Shown here one piece after another: positions 1 to 8,817 of a stretch of 64,000 nucleotides of DNA. The position numbers were made by a program, and so were the translations under genes. The notes under the pieces were generated by a model. The model worked only from the letters and a program-made list of their open reading frames with translations, was not told the DNA's origin and did no database searches. Each line of letters opens with the position of its first letter. Within the stretch, counting starts at the first letter, position 1. Source of the stretch: Thermanaerothrix solaris (GTDB lineage: Bacteria > Chloroflexota > Anaerolineae > Anaerolineales > Anaerolineaceae); the NCBI RefSeq assembly GCF_032334255.1, contig NZ_JAUHMF010000001.1, forward strand, positions 1,364,001 through 1,428,000, read 5' to 3'.

Positions 1-2629
1 GCTGACCCTCAGCCATGCATACTGCGTCCATCAGCACCCCTTGATCACCCCCGGCAGACCCATAAACACGAGCAAACCTTGCTTCGTTCGGAGCCTTGGT
101 ATGGAAATAATACCATTCCCAATCCGATGTTACGTTTTTCCAGAATTCTTCCCCTCCAATGAATTGACCACTTTGATTTAACCACGCAACCCGCATCAAA
201 AATAGAGCCGGTTGATGAGAATAAGCCCTTAGCCAATAGCCTACGGTATAAATTTTCCCTTCCTCAATGGGAACCTGTTGCCAGAGATAACCAAACCCAT
301 TCGAAGAGATGGGACCATATAACAAAACAGCCCACTCCCCCTCCAGGGCATCGTTCGAGAGCAAAATTGTGCCTTCTCGCCCCCAACTTGAAGGATTTTC
401 TGCGTTGATTTCCTCAAAGCCCGCATTGCTCAGGAGATTATTAGGAGATATTAGTTTAACTCCCTCGGGTCTTAATTGATAGACATATATTCCCTTTTGG
501 GCAAAGACAAGTTCGGCGTAACGATTCAAAAAGTCAGATTGCTGTAAGATGGGATAAGTATACTTCCAAGAGACATATTCCACCTCGGGTTGATTGATCA
601 AAACAAAGTCGTAGCCGTGTTCTTTCAATTGCGCGGCTAATTCGGCTTCATTTTGGGCAGAAACCAGAAGATTTTGGGCCTCGACTACATCGTAAACCCC
701 ATCTATGCGGGATTGAGTGTAGAGACGAAATTCATTGCCTATTGAAAGGACTCGATGTCGGCCACCCGGCTGGGCATCAATGAACTGATAGGCATCATAT
801 ACAGGTAAAGTACGGGAAAGATAAGCCTCCCGACTCTCACGCCCCAGGAAGTAATTTACAGGTAATCGCTGGGGGAGGTTTTCCCAAATTCTAACGATGA
901 ATGGAGGACGGGTAGAAAATAGGTAAACTAAAACAAGCACCAATCCCAAAAACAGTCCATGTTTGGCTTTAGGTAATGACTCAAGCGCCTGGAATAACAC
1001 CTCAAAATTGACTCCGGCCGCAAGCACCAACCAAGGGAAAACCGGCAGTGCATACCGCAACAAGGCATTGTTGGCAAAAAACATGAGACCCACCGCTAAA
1101 ACCGACATACCTAAAGCCACTGCCAATATCTTCCGCGTTGTTTTTGAGAGACGCTCTGAAAACAAGAACACCGGTACCGCCAAGATCGGTAAGGCGACAA
1201 CCATCCCGCCGGGGGCTTCGTGATAATAGCGACGACTATTGAAAACCAGATCCAGAGGGTAGCGTAACAGGCGCAGTGCCGTTTCCCCGAGCGAACCCAC
1301 CGAAGGCGATGGCACTACTACCGATGGAGATAAAGAGGGAAAAATTTTGACCCACAGCCACTGACCATAAGGGAAGAATGGGTCGCCCGTCCATAGCCAA
1401 TCCCGAATAAACCAAGGGGCCGAAAGGAGCAGAACAATTCCAGAAACCAGCGCAAACATCTTAAACCTCAGCCTAGGACGCCTTATCAGCCCCACCCCCA
1501 AAATGGCAAGCAGCATGATCGCCACCCCTGGTGCAGCCGTGAGCTTCATCCCTATTGCCAGTCCGGCAAAAACCCCAAAAACTACTAACCAGCGATTTTC
1601 GCCACCCTCCAGATACCAGGAGACCAGCGCATAAGCCGCAGCCGTGGTATAAGCCGTAACGAAGAGATCAATGTAAGCCGTTGCTCCTTCATAGGCAACC
1701 ACTGGTAAGGAGAAAAAGAGACTTGCCGCGATAAGACCTGCACGATCGTTAATGAGTTTACGGCCTGTGAGAAATATCAACCCACTGCTCGTAACTACCA
1801 TACTAAGATGCATTAGACGTGGCGCAACCTCCCCACCGATCTCCAGTCCAAGCGAATAAAGCATCTCCACATAATGAAGCCAGGGATTGTTACTCCCCTC
1901 AGGGTACGGTACAATCCCCCCCTGACGAAGGTAATAGCTGGGCCCCGCCACATGATAGGTGAGTTCGTCATAGCGCGTGGGTGGTGCCAACGCAATCAAC
2001 CAGGATGCTCCCCATAGGAATACCCCCGCCGTGAGAAGTGAGAATATAAATTGCCGCTTCTCTTCTGGCCAGAGTTTAAGTGATTCCCAAAATTTGGAGG
2101 CACGGGATTGAGTTATCCACATCTTGAACTGAGAAGGCACAAAGAGCAGGGCTAGACCCGCCAATCCGAGCCAGGTCCACGGTGTTGAGAAAGCTCCAAC
2201 AGCGCCCTGGATGGAACGTAACACCATAAGACCCCCTAAACCCAACAAAACCGATAACACAACATTATCCAGAGTGGCAACGAATTTAACACCTAAAAGC
2301 CTAACAAATGACCAGGATCCAATTCCAAAGGCTACGACAAATAAACCCCCCAAGGCGAGATAAGTTTTTAGAATTCCTAAAGTGAATAGCGGAATTAAAA
2401 ATAATGCAAGCAACAACGCTAATGCAGCGTATAGTAGCCACCTAACCCGTTTTACCCAATACCCTAAGGTTATCCCCAGAAACGCCAGACCATAGCCACC
2501 TACCCAGCGCAGATCCCACTGGGAAGAGGGAAAAGGAGAAGGGCTAAATAAAACACTTAGGGATATATATGAGCTAAGAATTGCTCCGAAAACCGACAAA
2601 AATAGTACAGATTTTTCGGTTAGCCTCAT
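1..2629 (-). CDS. GT39-type membrane glycosyltransferase, partial at C-terminus
   Basis: The reading frame stays open from an ATG at 2629 to the left edge (876 codons), so the C-terminus is missing. The first 550 or so residues are a run of hydrophobic segments. A loop near residues 220-245 carries YDELTYH, an acidic pair in the place where GT39/ArnT-like (PMT family) enzymes keep their catalytic aspartate; these enzymes transfer sugars from polyprenyl-phosphate donors on the outer membrane face. After the last membrane segment comes a soluble part, and from about residue 728 (NLLSNAGFEE) a domain with the look of a carbohydrate-binding CBM4/9-type jelly roll. The ATG overlaps the stop of the upstream gene as ATGA, so translation is probably coupled. 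The family assignment rests on topology and the acidic loop; donor and acceptor are unknown. Confidence 0.75.
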   Translation of the reverse strand, partial: MRLTEKSVLFLSVFGAILSSYISLSVLFSPSPFPSSQWDLRWVGGYGLAFLGITLGYWVKRVRWLLYAALALLLALFLIPLFTLGILKTYLALGGLFVVAFGIGSWSFVRLLGVKFVATLDNVVLSVLLGLGGLMVLRSIQGAVGAFSTPWTWLGLAGLALLFVPSQFKMWITQSRASKFWESLKLWPEEKRQFIFSLLTAGVFLWGASWLIALAPPTRYDELTYHVAGPSYYLRQGGIVPYPEGSNNPWLHYVEMLYSLGLEIGGEVAPRLMHLSMVVTSSGLIFLTGRKLINDRAGLIAASLFFSLPVVAYEGATAYIDLFVTAYTTAAAYALVSWYLEGGENRWLVVFGVFAGLAIGMKLTAAPGVAIMLLAILGVGLIRRPRLRFKMFALVSGIVLLLSAPWFIRDWLWTGDPFFPYGQWLWVKIFPSLSPSVVVPSPSVGSLGETALRLLRYPLDLVFNSRRYYHEAPGGMVVALPILAVPVFLFSERLSKTTRKILAVALGMSVLAVGLMFFANNALLRYALPVFPWLVLAAGVNFEVLFQALESLPKAKHGLFLGLVLVLVYLFSTRPPFIVRIWENLPQRLPVNYFLGRESREAYLSRTLPVYDAYQFIDAQPGGRHRVLSIGNEFRLYTQSRIDGVYDVVEAQNLLVSAQNEAELAAQLKEHGYDFVLINQPEVEYVSWKYTYPILQQSDFLNRYAELVFAQKGIYVYQLRPEGVKLISPNNLLSNAGFEEINAENPSSWGREGTILLSNDALEGEWAVLLYGPISSNGFGYLWQQVPIEEGKIYTVGYWLRAYSHQPALFLMRVAWLNQSGQFIGGEEFWKNVTSDWEWYYFHTKAPNEARFARVYGSAGGDQGVLMDAVCMAEGQ

Positions 2630-5600
2630 GGTTCAATACAAGGCTCTCGCCGCTTAAGAGCACGAATTTCCAATTCTTTTACATTAATAGACTGTCCGTT
2701 AGGAGGCACAATAGTTATTAGCAAGAGCTCGCTCCGATGCAATAAATCCGAAGGCACCTTTGCTCTCGCGTAGACAACACCATCACCGGGAACAGAAGCA
2801 AAATAGTTTTGGGCCAAGACTTGGTCTTTGTAATACCAATCAAAGCGTAATTTAACAATAATATTTTGAGTCTCTTGGAGATTTATTTTACACTCAATGT
2901 ATTCTGTATCTTTGGGTATCGGGTACCGATAGGAAAGAAACATACTAGAGGTAGATGTTAAGGATAATTTATTGTTGGCAAAAACGTTTGCATTAAATGA
3001 GGTAAACAGAAATCCTTCGGTAGATTTATCATCAAAGAAGACCCCTTCATTAAGGGAATAGTCAATACAATCGTAGAGTATCTCTGTTCTTCTTGGGCGC
3101 TTTCGCAGATCGTAAAGGATGGAGATCAGAGGCTCAATATGAGCTTTAGGAGAGAAACATGATTCCACAAAATTACTAGTAACTTTATTAGCCGGGTTTT
3201 TCAAAACATTTCTCATTTTTCCAGCCAAGTCCTCAATATTTTCACTCTCAAATAAAATCAAGGGAGAACCAAACCCGTTTTCTTCAGCAATTAAGTTTAT
3301 CTGTATATGGCCTTCAATATTGGAAGCTATTACTGGAATGTTTAGGGAGAGAGCTTCAAGAATTGTTACTGGTAGTCCTTCAACCCTGGAAGGATGCACT
3401 AATAGCACAAAACGATTCAATGTCTCCAATGGCCTTGATGTCGGACCATTAAACTCAATATCAACCCCAAATTGCTTGGCCATTTCAATGTACTCTTGGA
3501 GCTTACTCCCTGCTCCGTACAATGCAGCCTTATAAGAGGGAAACTCTTTAGCGATCATAGCCCAAGCAGCTATAAAGAGATCAACCCCTTTAGTTTCCTC
3601 ATACGATGTAATCATTCCTACAATTGTCCTCTTTTGACCGTCTATCTCATAATCGCTTGGATTTATTTTTCTTTTTAGCTCGATCCCATGGGGAACTACA
3701 AATACCTTTTTACCAGTTTTGATTTCCAACTTAGAGGCTAAGTATGTGGAATGAGTAACTATAAGATCAGGAACAGATTTATCCAATTCAGATGTGTCTT
3801 CTCTATGAACAAATTCCACCGAAGGTAAACCTGAATCCTTAATAGCCTGTACAGCCCATTCCATCGGCCAATGGTAAAGCACAATATCATATTCTCTCAA
3901 AGCCTTTATAAGCTCTTCATAAGTTGAAACATATTTGTAATTGAATGGACAAGTATTGAATGGATCATTATAACCACCTGCAACAATAACTGTGGCGTTC
4001 AGATATTTTGCTTCAAGCGCAATCAATGTCTCTACACCACCATGTATAGCGTTTTTAGTAACGATGACAATCCGCGAATCTCTTCCGTTTACAATAGAAG
4101 GTTTAGAAGATCGTCTTGATAACCAACCTTCCTCATAAAAAACTTCAGTCCATGCATTTCTCCATTTTTCTAAGGAAAACTCGTAAGATGAAACATATGC
4201 TCTTTCGCTTAGCTCACGGCGTAAGTTATCATCCTCTATCAAGCGGTTTATAGCTTTCGCAATTTCCTTAGGATTCGGAGGTACCACCAAGCCATTCCAT
4301 CCGTCACGAATAATATCTGTTAATCCGCCAACATTTGTTACCACAACTGCACAACCGGAGGCAATAGCCTCAAGGCATGATAAACTCGTACCTTCTGACC
4401 CAAGCGTTGGTATCACTACAATATCAGCTTTTTTATACCAGTCAGGCATTTCATGAAAAGAGGCCGTTAGAAACCTAAATCTCCTATCTAAATTAGAAAG
4501 TTCAATCAGATACTGATTGAAAGGGCCATCCCCTTCTCCTATCCAATAAAATTGCACATGATCATACTTAACAAACCTTAGAATATCTCTAACAATTAAA
4601 GCTCCTCTTGCCGGATTTGCTCGTCGCGGAAAGACAACAAATATGTCCCTATCCTTGCTTTCAAGAAAGTCTCTTCGGTTAAAAATGGAATGATCAACAA
4701 AATTTGGAATTGCAACAAACTTATGAGCTAGCTCTGGCCAAAATGCCCTTATTACGTTTATGGAATTTGTGTCTACACTTATAATCCTTTTAGGATTCTT
4801 AAATGCTCGATACAAATGTTTAAACCATTCATTTGTCCAGAAATTTCCATAAAAAGTATGATCAAACCAAATACCATGACATATTGAAATGGCATCAATA
4901 CGCATAGGCCCTGATGAATATTCGGGTAAGTTATAAATGACGTGATCATAATTCAATGATATTTCAAAAAACTTATTCGCTGCACCTATGTTAAATTCTG
5001 AATAGAACTCCCCGTGAGGGATTGCAGTCACTCTAAAACCCTCATACTCGCCGACAAATGGATGAGATGCGACTTGATAAATATCAACATCAAACCCTAG
5101 ATCTTGCAAAAGACTTGCAAGGGTCACGCAATAACGCTCCCCCCCACCATATCTTGGGCGTTCGTCATACCAATCTAATAACTGGTTTGTGAAATAGGCT
5201 ATCCGTTTACGAGAAAAGAATCGGTTAGGAATAATTCGGCCTTTTCTCAAAATCTTATGAGCCCTAATCTCTTCCCAAAGTTCAATATTTTTGTGAATGG
5301 GCTCCTGTCTCAAATCACTATAAATAGGCTCTTGACTGAAATCACTACTTGTATCATTTAGATAACCAATTTCAGAGCTTTGAGATTTTCTAAACAACAA
5401 ATAGATTTTTCTAATAATTTTCTCTCGTTTACTATTACGAGGAACTATTTTTTGTCTGATACCCCAAACCGTTTTCGTTACTTTCCACATTCTGCTGCTT
5501 TCAATCTCTTTAATCTTGTCCGTTAAAGTTTCATGTAAGCGTGAAATTTCAGAAAGTTCTTTATGAAGCTCTCCCCTCTCTTCTATCAGCCGCGAAATCT

Positions 5601-7128
5601 CCCTTTTCGACTCCTCAAGCGAATGCTGAAGCTCTCCCCTCTCTTCTATCAGCCGCGAAATCTCCCTTTTCGACTCCTCAAGCGAATGCTGAAGCTCTCC
5701 CCTCTCTTCTATCAGCCGCGAAATCTCCCTTTTCGACTCCTCAAGCGAATGCTGAAGCTCTCCCCTCTCTTCTATCAGCCGCGAAATCTCCCTTTTCGAC
5801 TCCTCAAGCGAATGCTGAAGCTCTCCCCTCTCTTCTATCAGCCGCGAAATCGTCAAATGTGAGTCTCTAAATCCTTGTTTGAGGGACTCAACAACAGATA
5901 CAAGAAATTTCGAATTTATACCCTCTTCTGACCTTATATTCAATAGATTATCAAAAATTCGGAGAAAACTGATATCTTCAAGGTAGGGTTTCGATGCTGT
6001 GGCACTTCTTTTTAATGCATCCCAGATTAAGTCAATGATCTCGTTACTATCTTGACTCGTTTGAGCTTTTAATTGAACTATTAAGTCTCGGTATTGTTTC
6101 CACACTTGTAGGCTATTAGCATTACTTTCCACCCAATTGCGCAGGCGATATTCTTCTGAGTCTAAATTCTTAATAAGGTAATCGAAATAAAGTTGAGAAA
6201 TTGATGGCATTCCTCGCCCAGAAAAATTCCACCACGAAACAATATCAACATTATTAATGCTAACCACTCCTTTCACGCCCTCATAACCTATAAGCATTGT
6301 CGGAAGGTTGGACGCCATACCCTCCAAAACAACTCGCCCCATTCCCCCAATTCCAGAAATCCCTTTCTTTAAGATTTCATGAACATCGTACTTCGCACCA
6401 AGAAATTCTACCTTCGTTTTATTGAGAGCCGTCCGGGAGAACTCCTTTAAGTTCTCAAAAGATGGACCATCACCAACAACGATTGCATATGGCAGACCAG
6501 AAGAGTCTGCCTTTAAGAGAAAATCTTTTATGCCCTCTACCTTATAAGGATCCAAACGACTAACAATTAACCAGGGGCCATCAGGATTTCTCGATACTTC
6601 TGTAAAGAGTCCAATGTCGATGCAATTGGGTAATAAAACACAATTTTGTTTCTTCGAGAAAGTTTTTACAAATGTTAAAGTCTCCATTGAAACACATAAC
6701 ACATATCTTGATGATGGAATTACCACCTCTTTTAGTAAAGCCAAATAAATTGGGCCATAGACATTAGTAAAAGCAGAGGGTCCATGCAATGTAATGACTA
6801 GAGGTGTATTCATTTGAGAAGCTGCAAACACAGCTGGGATAAGAGAAGTATAAGGATGCGCATGAACTACATCAATATGGTATGTCGAGATTATGTCTTT
6901 TAATACTTCTACTGACTTGTATAACTCTTGTGCTGTTACACTTGGCCCTAGTTTTAGAGGGCCAAAAGACTTGTGTGGTTGTAATCTATTTATTGTTTCG
7001 GGATAGAATTGCTCTCCATGGACTATGTACAAGCTATCCCCGTATTTCCTAAGTTGATTATATTGATCGATAATATGAGTCTCGAGTCCACCTAAAGTGA
7101 AGTTTTCAGTGATTGTTAAAATATTCAT
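2626..7128 (-). CDS. Giant three-domain GT4-type glycosyltransferase with coiled-coil repeat
   Basis: This 1500-residue protein has three GT-B folds. Residues 1-370 open with the GGLETHI motif of GT4 enzymes. Residues 427-522 are a charged heptad-like coiled coil made of 21-residue repeats, followed by a basic stretch. Residues 641-1000 (GGGERYCVTLA; EGTSLSCLEA) and 1018-1340 (GGVETLIALEA; EGLPVTILEA) are complete GT4 domains with the E-x7-E motif. Residues 1350-1500 look like a beta-rich accessory domain. The first GT domain lacks the first glutamate of E-x7-E (GMGRVVLEG) and may be inactive or altered. It lies directly after the Wzm/Wzt genes, which suggests assembly of an exported surface glycan. 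The gene is visibly more A/T-rich than its neighbours, a sign of possible transfer. Sugar specificity cannot be read from the sequence. Confidence 0.85.
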   Translation of the reverse strand: MNILTITENFTLGGLETHIIDQYNQLRKYGDSLYIVHGEQFYPETINRLQPHKSFGPLKLGPSVTAQELYKSVEVLKDIISTYHIDVVHAHPYTSLIPAVFAASQMNTPLVITLHGPSAFTNVYGPIYLALLKEVVIPSSRYVLCVSMETLTFVKTFSKKQNCVLLPNCIDIGLFTEVSRNPDGPWLIVSRLDPYKVEGIKDFLLKADSSGLPYAIVVGDGPSFENLKEFSRTALNKTKVEFLGAKYDVHEILKKGISGIGGMGRVVLEGMASNLPTMLIGYEGVKGVVSINNVDIVSWWNFSGRGMPSISQLYFDYLIKNLDSEEYRLRNWVESNANSLQVWKQYRDLIVQLKAQTSQDSNEIIDLIWDALKRSATASKPYLEDISFLRIFDNLLNIRSEEGINSKFLVSVVESLKQGFRDSHLTISRLIEERGELQHSLEESKREISRLIEERGELQHSLEESKREISRLIEERGELQHSLEESKREISRLIEERGELQHSLEESKREISRLIEERGELHKELSEISRLHETLTDKIKEIESSRMWKVTKTVWGIRQKIVPRNSKREKIIRKIYLLFRKSQSSEIGYLNDTSSDFSQEPIYSDLRQEPIHKNIELWEEIRAHKILRKGRIIPNRFFSRKRIAYFTNQLLDWYDERPRYGGGERYCVTLASLLQDLGFDVDIYQVASHPFVGEYEGFRVTAIPHGEFYSEFNIGAANKFFEISLNYDHVIYNLPEYSSGPMRIDAISICHGIWFDHTFYGNFWTNEWFKHLYRAFKNPKRIISVDTNSINVIRAFWPELAHKFVAIPNFVDHSIFNRRDFLESKDRDIFVVFPRRANPARGALIVRDILRFVKYDHVQFYWIGEGDGPFNQYLIELSNLDRRFRFLTASFHEMPDWYKKADIVVIPTLGSEGTSLSCLEAIASGCAVVVTNVGGLTDIIRDGWNGLVVPPNPKEIAKAINRLIEDDNLRRELSERAYVSSYEFSLEKWRNAWTEVFYEEGWLSRRSSKPSIVNGRDSRIVIVTKNAIHGGVETLIALEAKYLNATVIVAGGYNDPFNTCPFNYKYVSTYEELIKALREYDIVLYHWPMEWAVQAIKDSGLPSVEFVHREDTSELDKSVPDLIVTHSTYLASKLEIKTGKKVFVVPHGIELKRKINPSDYEIDGQKRTIVGMITSYEETKGVDLFIAAWAMIAKEFPSYKAALYGAGSKLQEYIEMAKQFGVDIEFNGPTSRPLETLNRFVLLVHPSRVEGLPVTILEALSLNIPVIASNIEGHIQINLIAEENGFGSPLILFESENIEDLAGKMRNVLKNPANKVTSNFVESCFSPKAHIEPLISILYDLRKRPRRTEILYDCIDYSLNEGVFFDDKSTEGFLFTSFNANVFANNKLSLTSTSSMFLSYRYPIPKDTEYIECKINLQETQNIIVKLRFDWYYKDQVLAQNYFASVPGDGVVYARAKVPSDLLHRSELLLITIVPPNGQSINVKELEIRALKRREPCIEP
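5565..5851 (-). repeat. 63-bp perfect tandem repeat inside the giant glycosyltransferase gene
   Basis: Four full copies start at 5565, 5628, 5691 and 5754, and a partial fifth covers 5817-5851. By eye the copies are identical at nucleotide level. The unit is 21 codons long, keeps the frame, and encodes a Glu/Arg/Leu-rich helix (core LIEERGELQHSLEESKRE). Perfect identity points to recent expansion or homogenisation, and copy number may vary between strains. Confidence 0.95.
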
Positions 7129-7167
7129 GTTGTGTCCCCTTATGCTTATTGTTAATTTAGAAATTTT

Positions 7168-7971
7168 CTAAAATGAAGTGAAATTTGATAGTACATAATC
7201 ATTGATCAATTTATCAACAACCCCTATGTTAACAACTTTCCCATGGTCCAACCACGCCACACGATCACACATCCTCTTAACAGCTCCCATGCTATGCGAG
7301 ACCAGTAAAATGGTCGCCCCCGCTTCGCGGAATTCACGGATGCGTGCCGCGCTCTTTTCCTGGAAGGCAATATCCCCAACGCTGAGCACCTCATCTACGA
7401 TTAAGATATCCGGCATGATCGCAGTGGCCACGGCAAAGCCCAGGCGCGCCACCATACCCGAGGAATAGGTGCGCAGCGGGGCATCAATGAAATCCCACAT
7501 CTCGGCAAAATCCACAATCCACTCAAAATGCTCCTCAATCTGACGACGGGTGTAGCCCAGCAGGGCACCGTTGAGAAAGACATTCTCCCGGCCGGTCAGT
7601 TCAGGGTGGAAGCCAGCTCCCATCGCCAACAAGGGCGCTACCCGCCCCTTGACCCACACCCGCCCCGAGGTAGGGCGCATCACCCGCGCCACCAGGCGCA
7701 ACAGCGTGGTTTTACCGGCGCCGTTGGGGCCGATTAGCCCAAATACTTCACCCTTGCGCACCTCCAGGCTGACGTGGTCCAAAGCCAGCAGGTCCTGGAA
7801 TTGCAAACGCCCCTGCAAACGGCGAATCGCAAACTCCTTGAAGGTACGAATGCGTTCGCGCGGCACGCGGTAGCGCACCGTCACGTCATCCAGGATGATT
7901 ACCGGTTCACCCGTTGGGGTTTCGGTGGTTAATGGGGCTATGGCAGGATTAGGTGCGATAGGCAAACTCAT
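7168..7971 (-). CDS. wzt: Polysaccharide ABC exporter ATP-binding protein (Wzt/KpsT/TagH-like)
   Basis: The nucleotide-binding subunit of an ABC-2 exporter for lipid-linked or capsular polysaccharide. It shows Walker A GPNGAGKTT (about residue 81), the signature YSSGMVARLGFA (about 170) and Walker B ILIVDEVLSVGD. At 267 residues it lacks the C-terminal carbohydrate-binding domain of Wzt proteins that recognise a modified chain end, so it is closer to KpsT/TagH. I chose the ATG at 7971, where the protein begins MSLPIAPN, because a GGGGA element precedes it; an upstream start at 8016 would lie deep inside the permease gene. It overlaps the permease by 23 bp, as is common for such pairs. Confidence 0.92.
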   Translation of the reverse strand: MSLPIAPNPAIAPLTTETPTGEPVIILDDVTVRYRVPRERIRTFKEFAIRRLQGRLQFQDLLALDHVSLEVRKGEVFGLIGPNGAGKTTLLRLVARVMRPTSGRVWVKGRVAPLLAMGAGFHPELTGRENVFLNGALLGYTRRQIEEHFEWIVDFAEMWDFIDAPLRTYSSGMVARLGFAVATAIMPDILIVDEVLSVGDIAFQEKSAARIREFREAGATILLVSHSMGAVKRMCDRVAWLDHGKVVNIGVVDKLINDYVLSNFTSF

Positions 7972-8785
7972 CGGCTTTCCCCGTGAAGAACAACCAGCCC
8001 AGCAAGAACATGCCAAAAGCCAGCCCGAATGAAATTAACCAAGAAATGAAATCAGGGAGGGTACCATAAAAAACCAAGTCTCTAAAAAGCCCAACCAAAT
8101 GCACCATTGGGTTATATTGCAGCCATTGTGAAACGTTAGGAGGCAATATATCCAAAGGGTAAATAATCGGAGTCAGATACATCCAGGCCATGAGCAGGAT
8201 GGCATACATTTCCACCACATCAATAAAGTAAATCCCAATCGTCGAAATCAACAACCCCACACCCAGAGTGAACAATGCCAGGAACAACATAACCAGGGGG
8301 GCAAGTAACAACGTTGGATGGGGTGGAATGCCCATGACCGCCATCACCAGAAGCAACGGCACCATAGAGAGCACCAGGTTAATCAGACCGGTGCCGATGG
8401 CTGAGATGGCAAATACCGAGCGTGGAACGTAGATGCGGGTGAACAAATCGCCTCCCCAAACCAGGCTGTTGATCGCCGCCGTGCTAGCCTGGGCAAAGAA
8501 GTTCCAGGCAATCAGGCCGCTCAGCACAAAGCCGGGATAGTTCACCATCGCCACGCGAAAGACCTGGGAGAACACAATGCTGAGGATGATCATCATCCCC
8601 AGCGGATTCAGCATCGTCCAGGCCACCCCCAACACCGAACGCTTATATCGTGCTGTGATATCGCGCCGCACCAGAAACACAATCAGGTCACGGTAACGCC
8701 AAGCCTGAAGCGCTTCCTCCAATGCTGCCGGCGTTCTGGCGCTGGAGTCATAAATGACTGTTGAACTTGCAATATTATCAGGCAT
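7949..8785 (-). CDS. wzm: Polysaccharide ABC exporter permease (Wzm/TagG-like, ABC-2 family)
   Basis: A membrane protein of about 278 residues with the ABC2_membrane layout: a cytoplasmic N-terminal helix region (RDLIVFLVRRDITARYK), then six hydrophobic segments. The motif GVAWTMLNPLG is typical of TagG/Wzm/KpsM permeases. It forms the export channel with the overlapping ATPase gene. The ATG at 8785 is preferred over a TTG at 8806, which has no ribosome binding site; neither start is strongly marked. Its place between glycosyltransferase genes indicates export of a glycan made by the surrounding enzymes. Confidence 0.9.
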   Translation of the reverse strand: MPDNIASSTVIYDSSARTPAALEEALQAWRYRDLIVFLVRRDITARYKRSVLGVAWTMLNPLGMMIILSIVFSQVFRVAMVNYPGFVLSGLIAWNFFAQASTAAINSLVWGGDLFTRIYVPRSVFAISAIGTGLINLVLSMVPLLLVMAVMGIPPHPTLLLAPLVMLFLALFTLGVGLLISTIGIYFIDVVEMYAILLMAWMYLTPIIYPLDILPPNVSQWLQYNPMVHLVGLFRDLVFYGTLPDFISWLISFGLAFGMFLLGWLFFTGKADEFAYRT

Positions 8786-8817
8786 GTTCCCAATTCTAAT
8801 AATCAATCTGTGTTACG

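Noticed and set aside
5565..5851. Possible CRISPR array
   Set aside because: The repeats are 63 bp, contiguous without spacers, and in a coding frame. No cas gene is in the window.
5541..5870. Repetitive open frames on the plus strand across the 63-bp repeat
   Set aside because: They are open only because the 63-bp unit is a multiple of three. The minus-strand frame is part of a 1500-residue protein.
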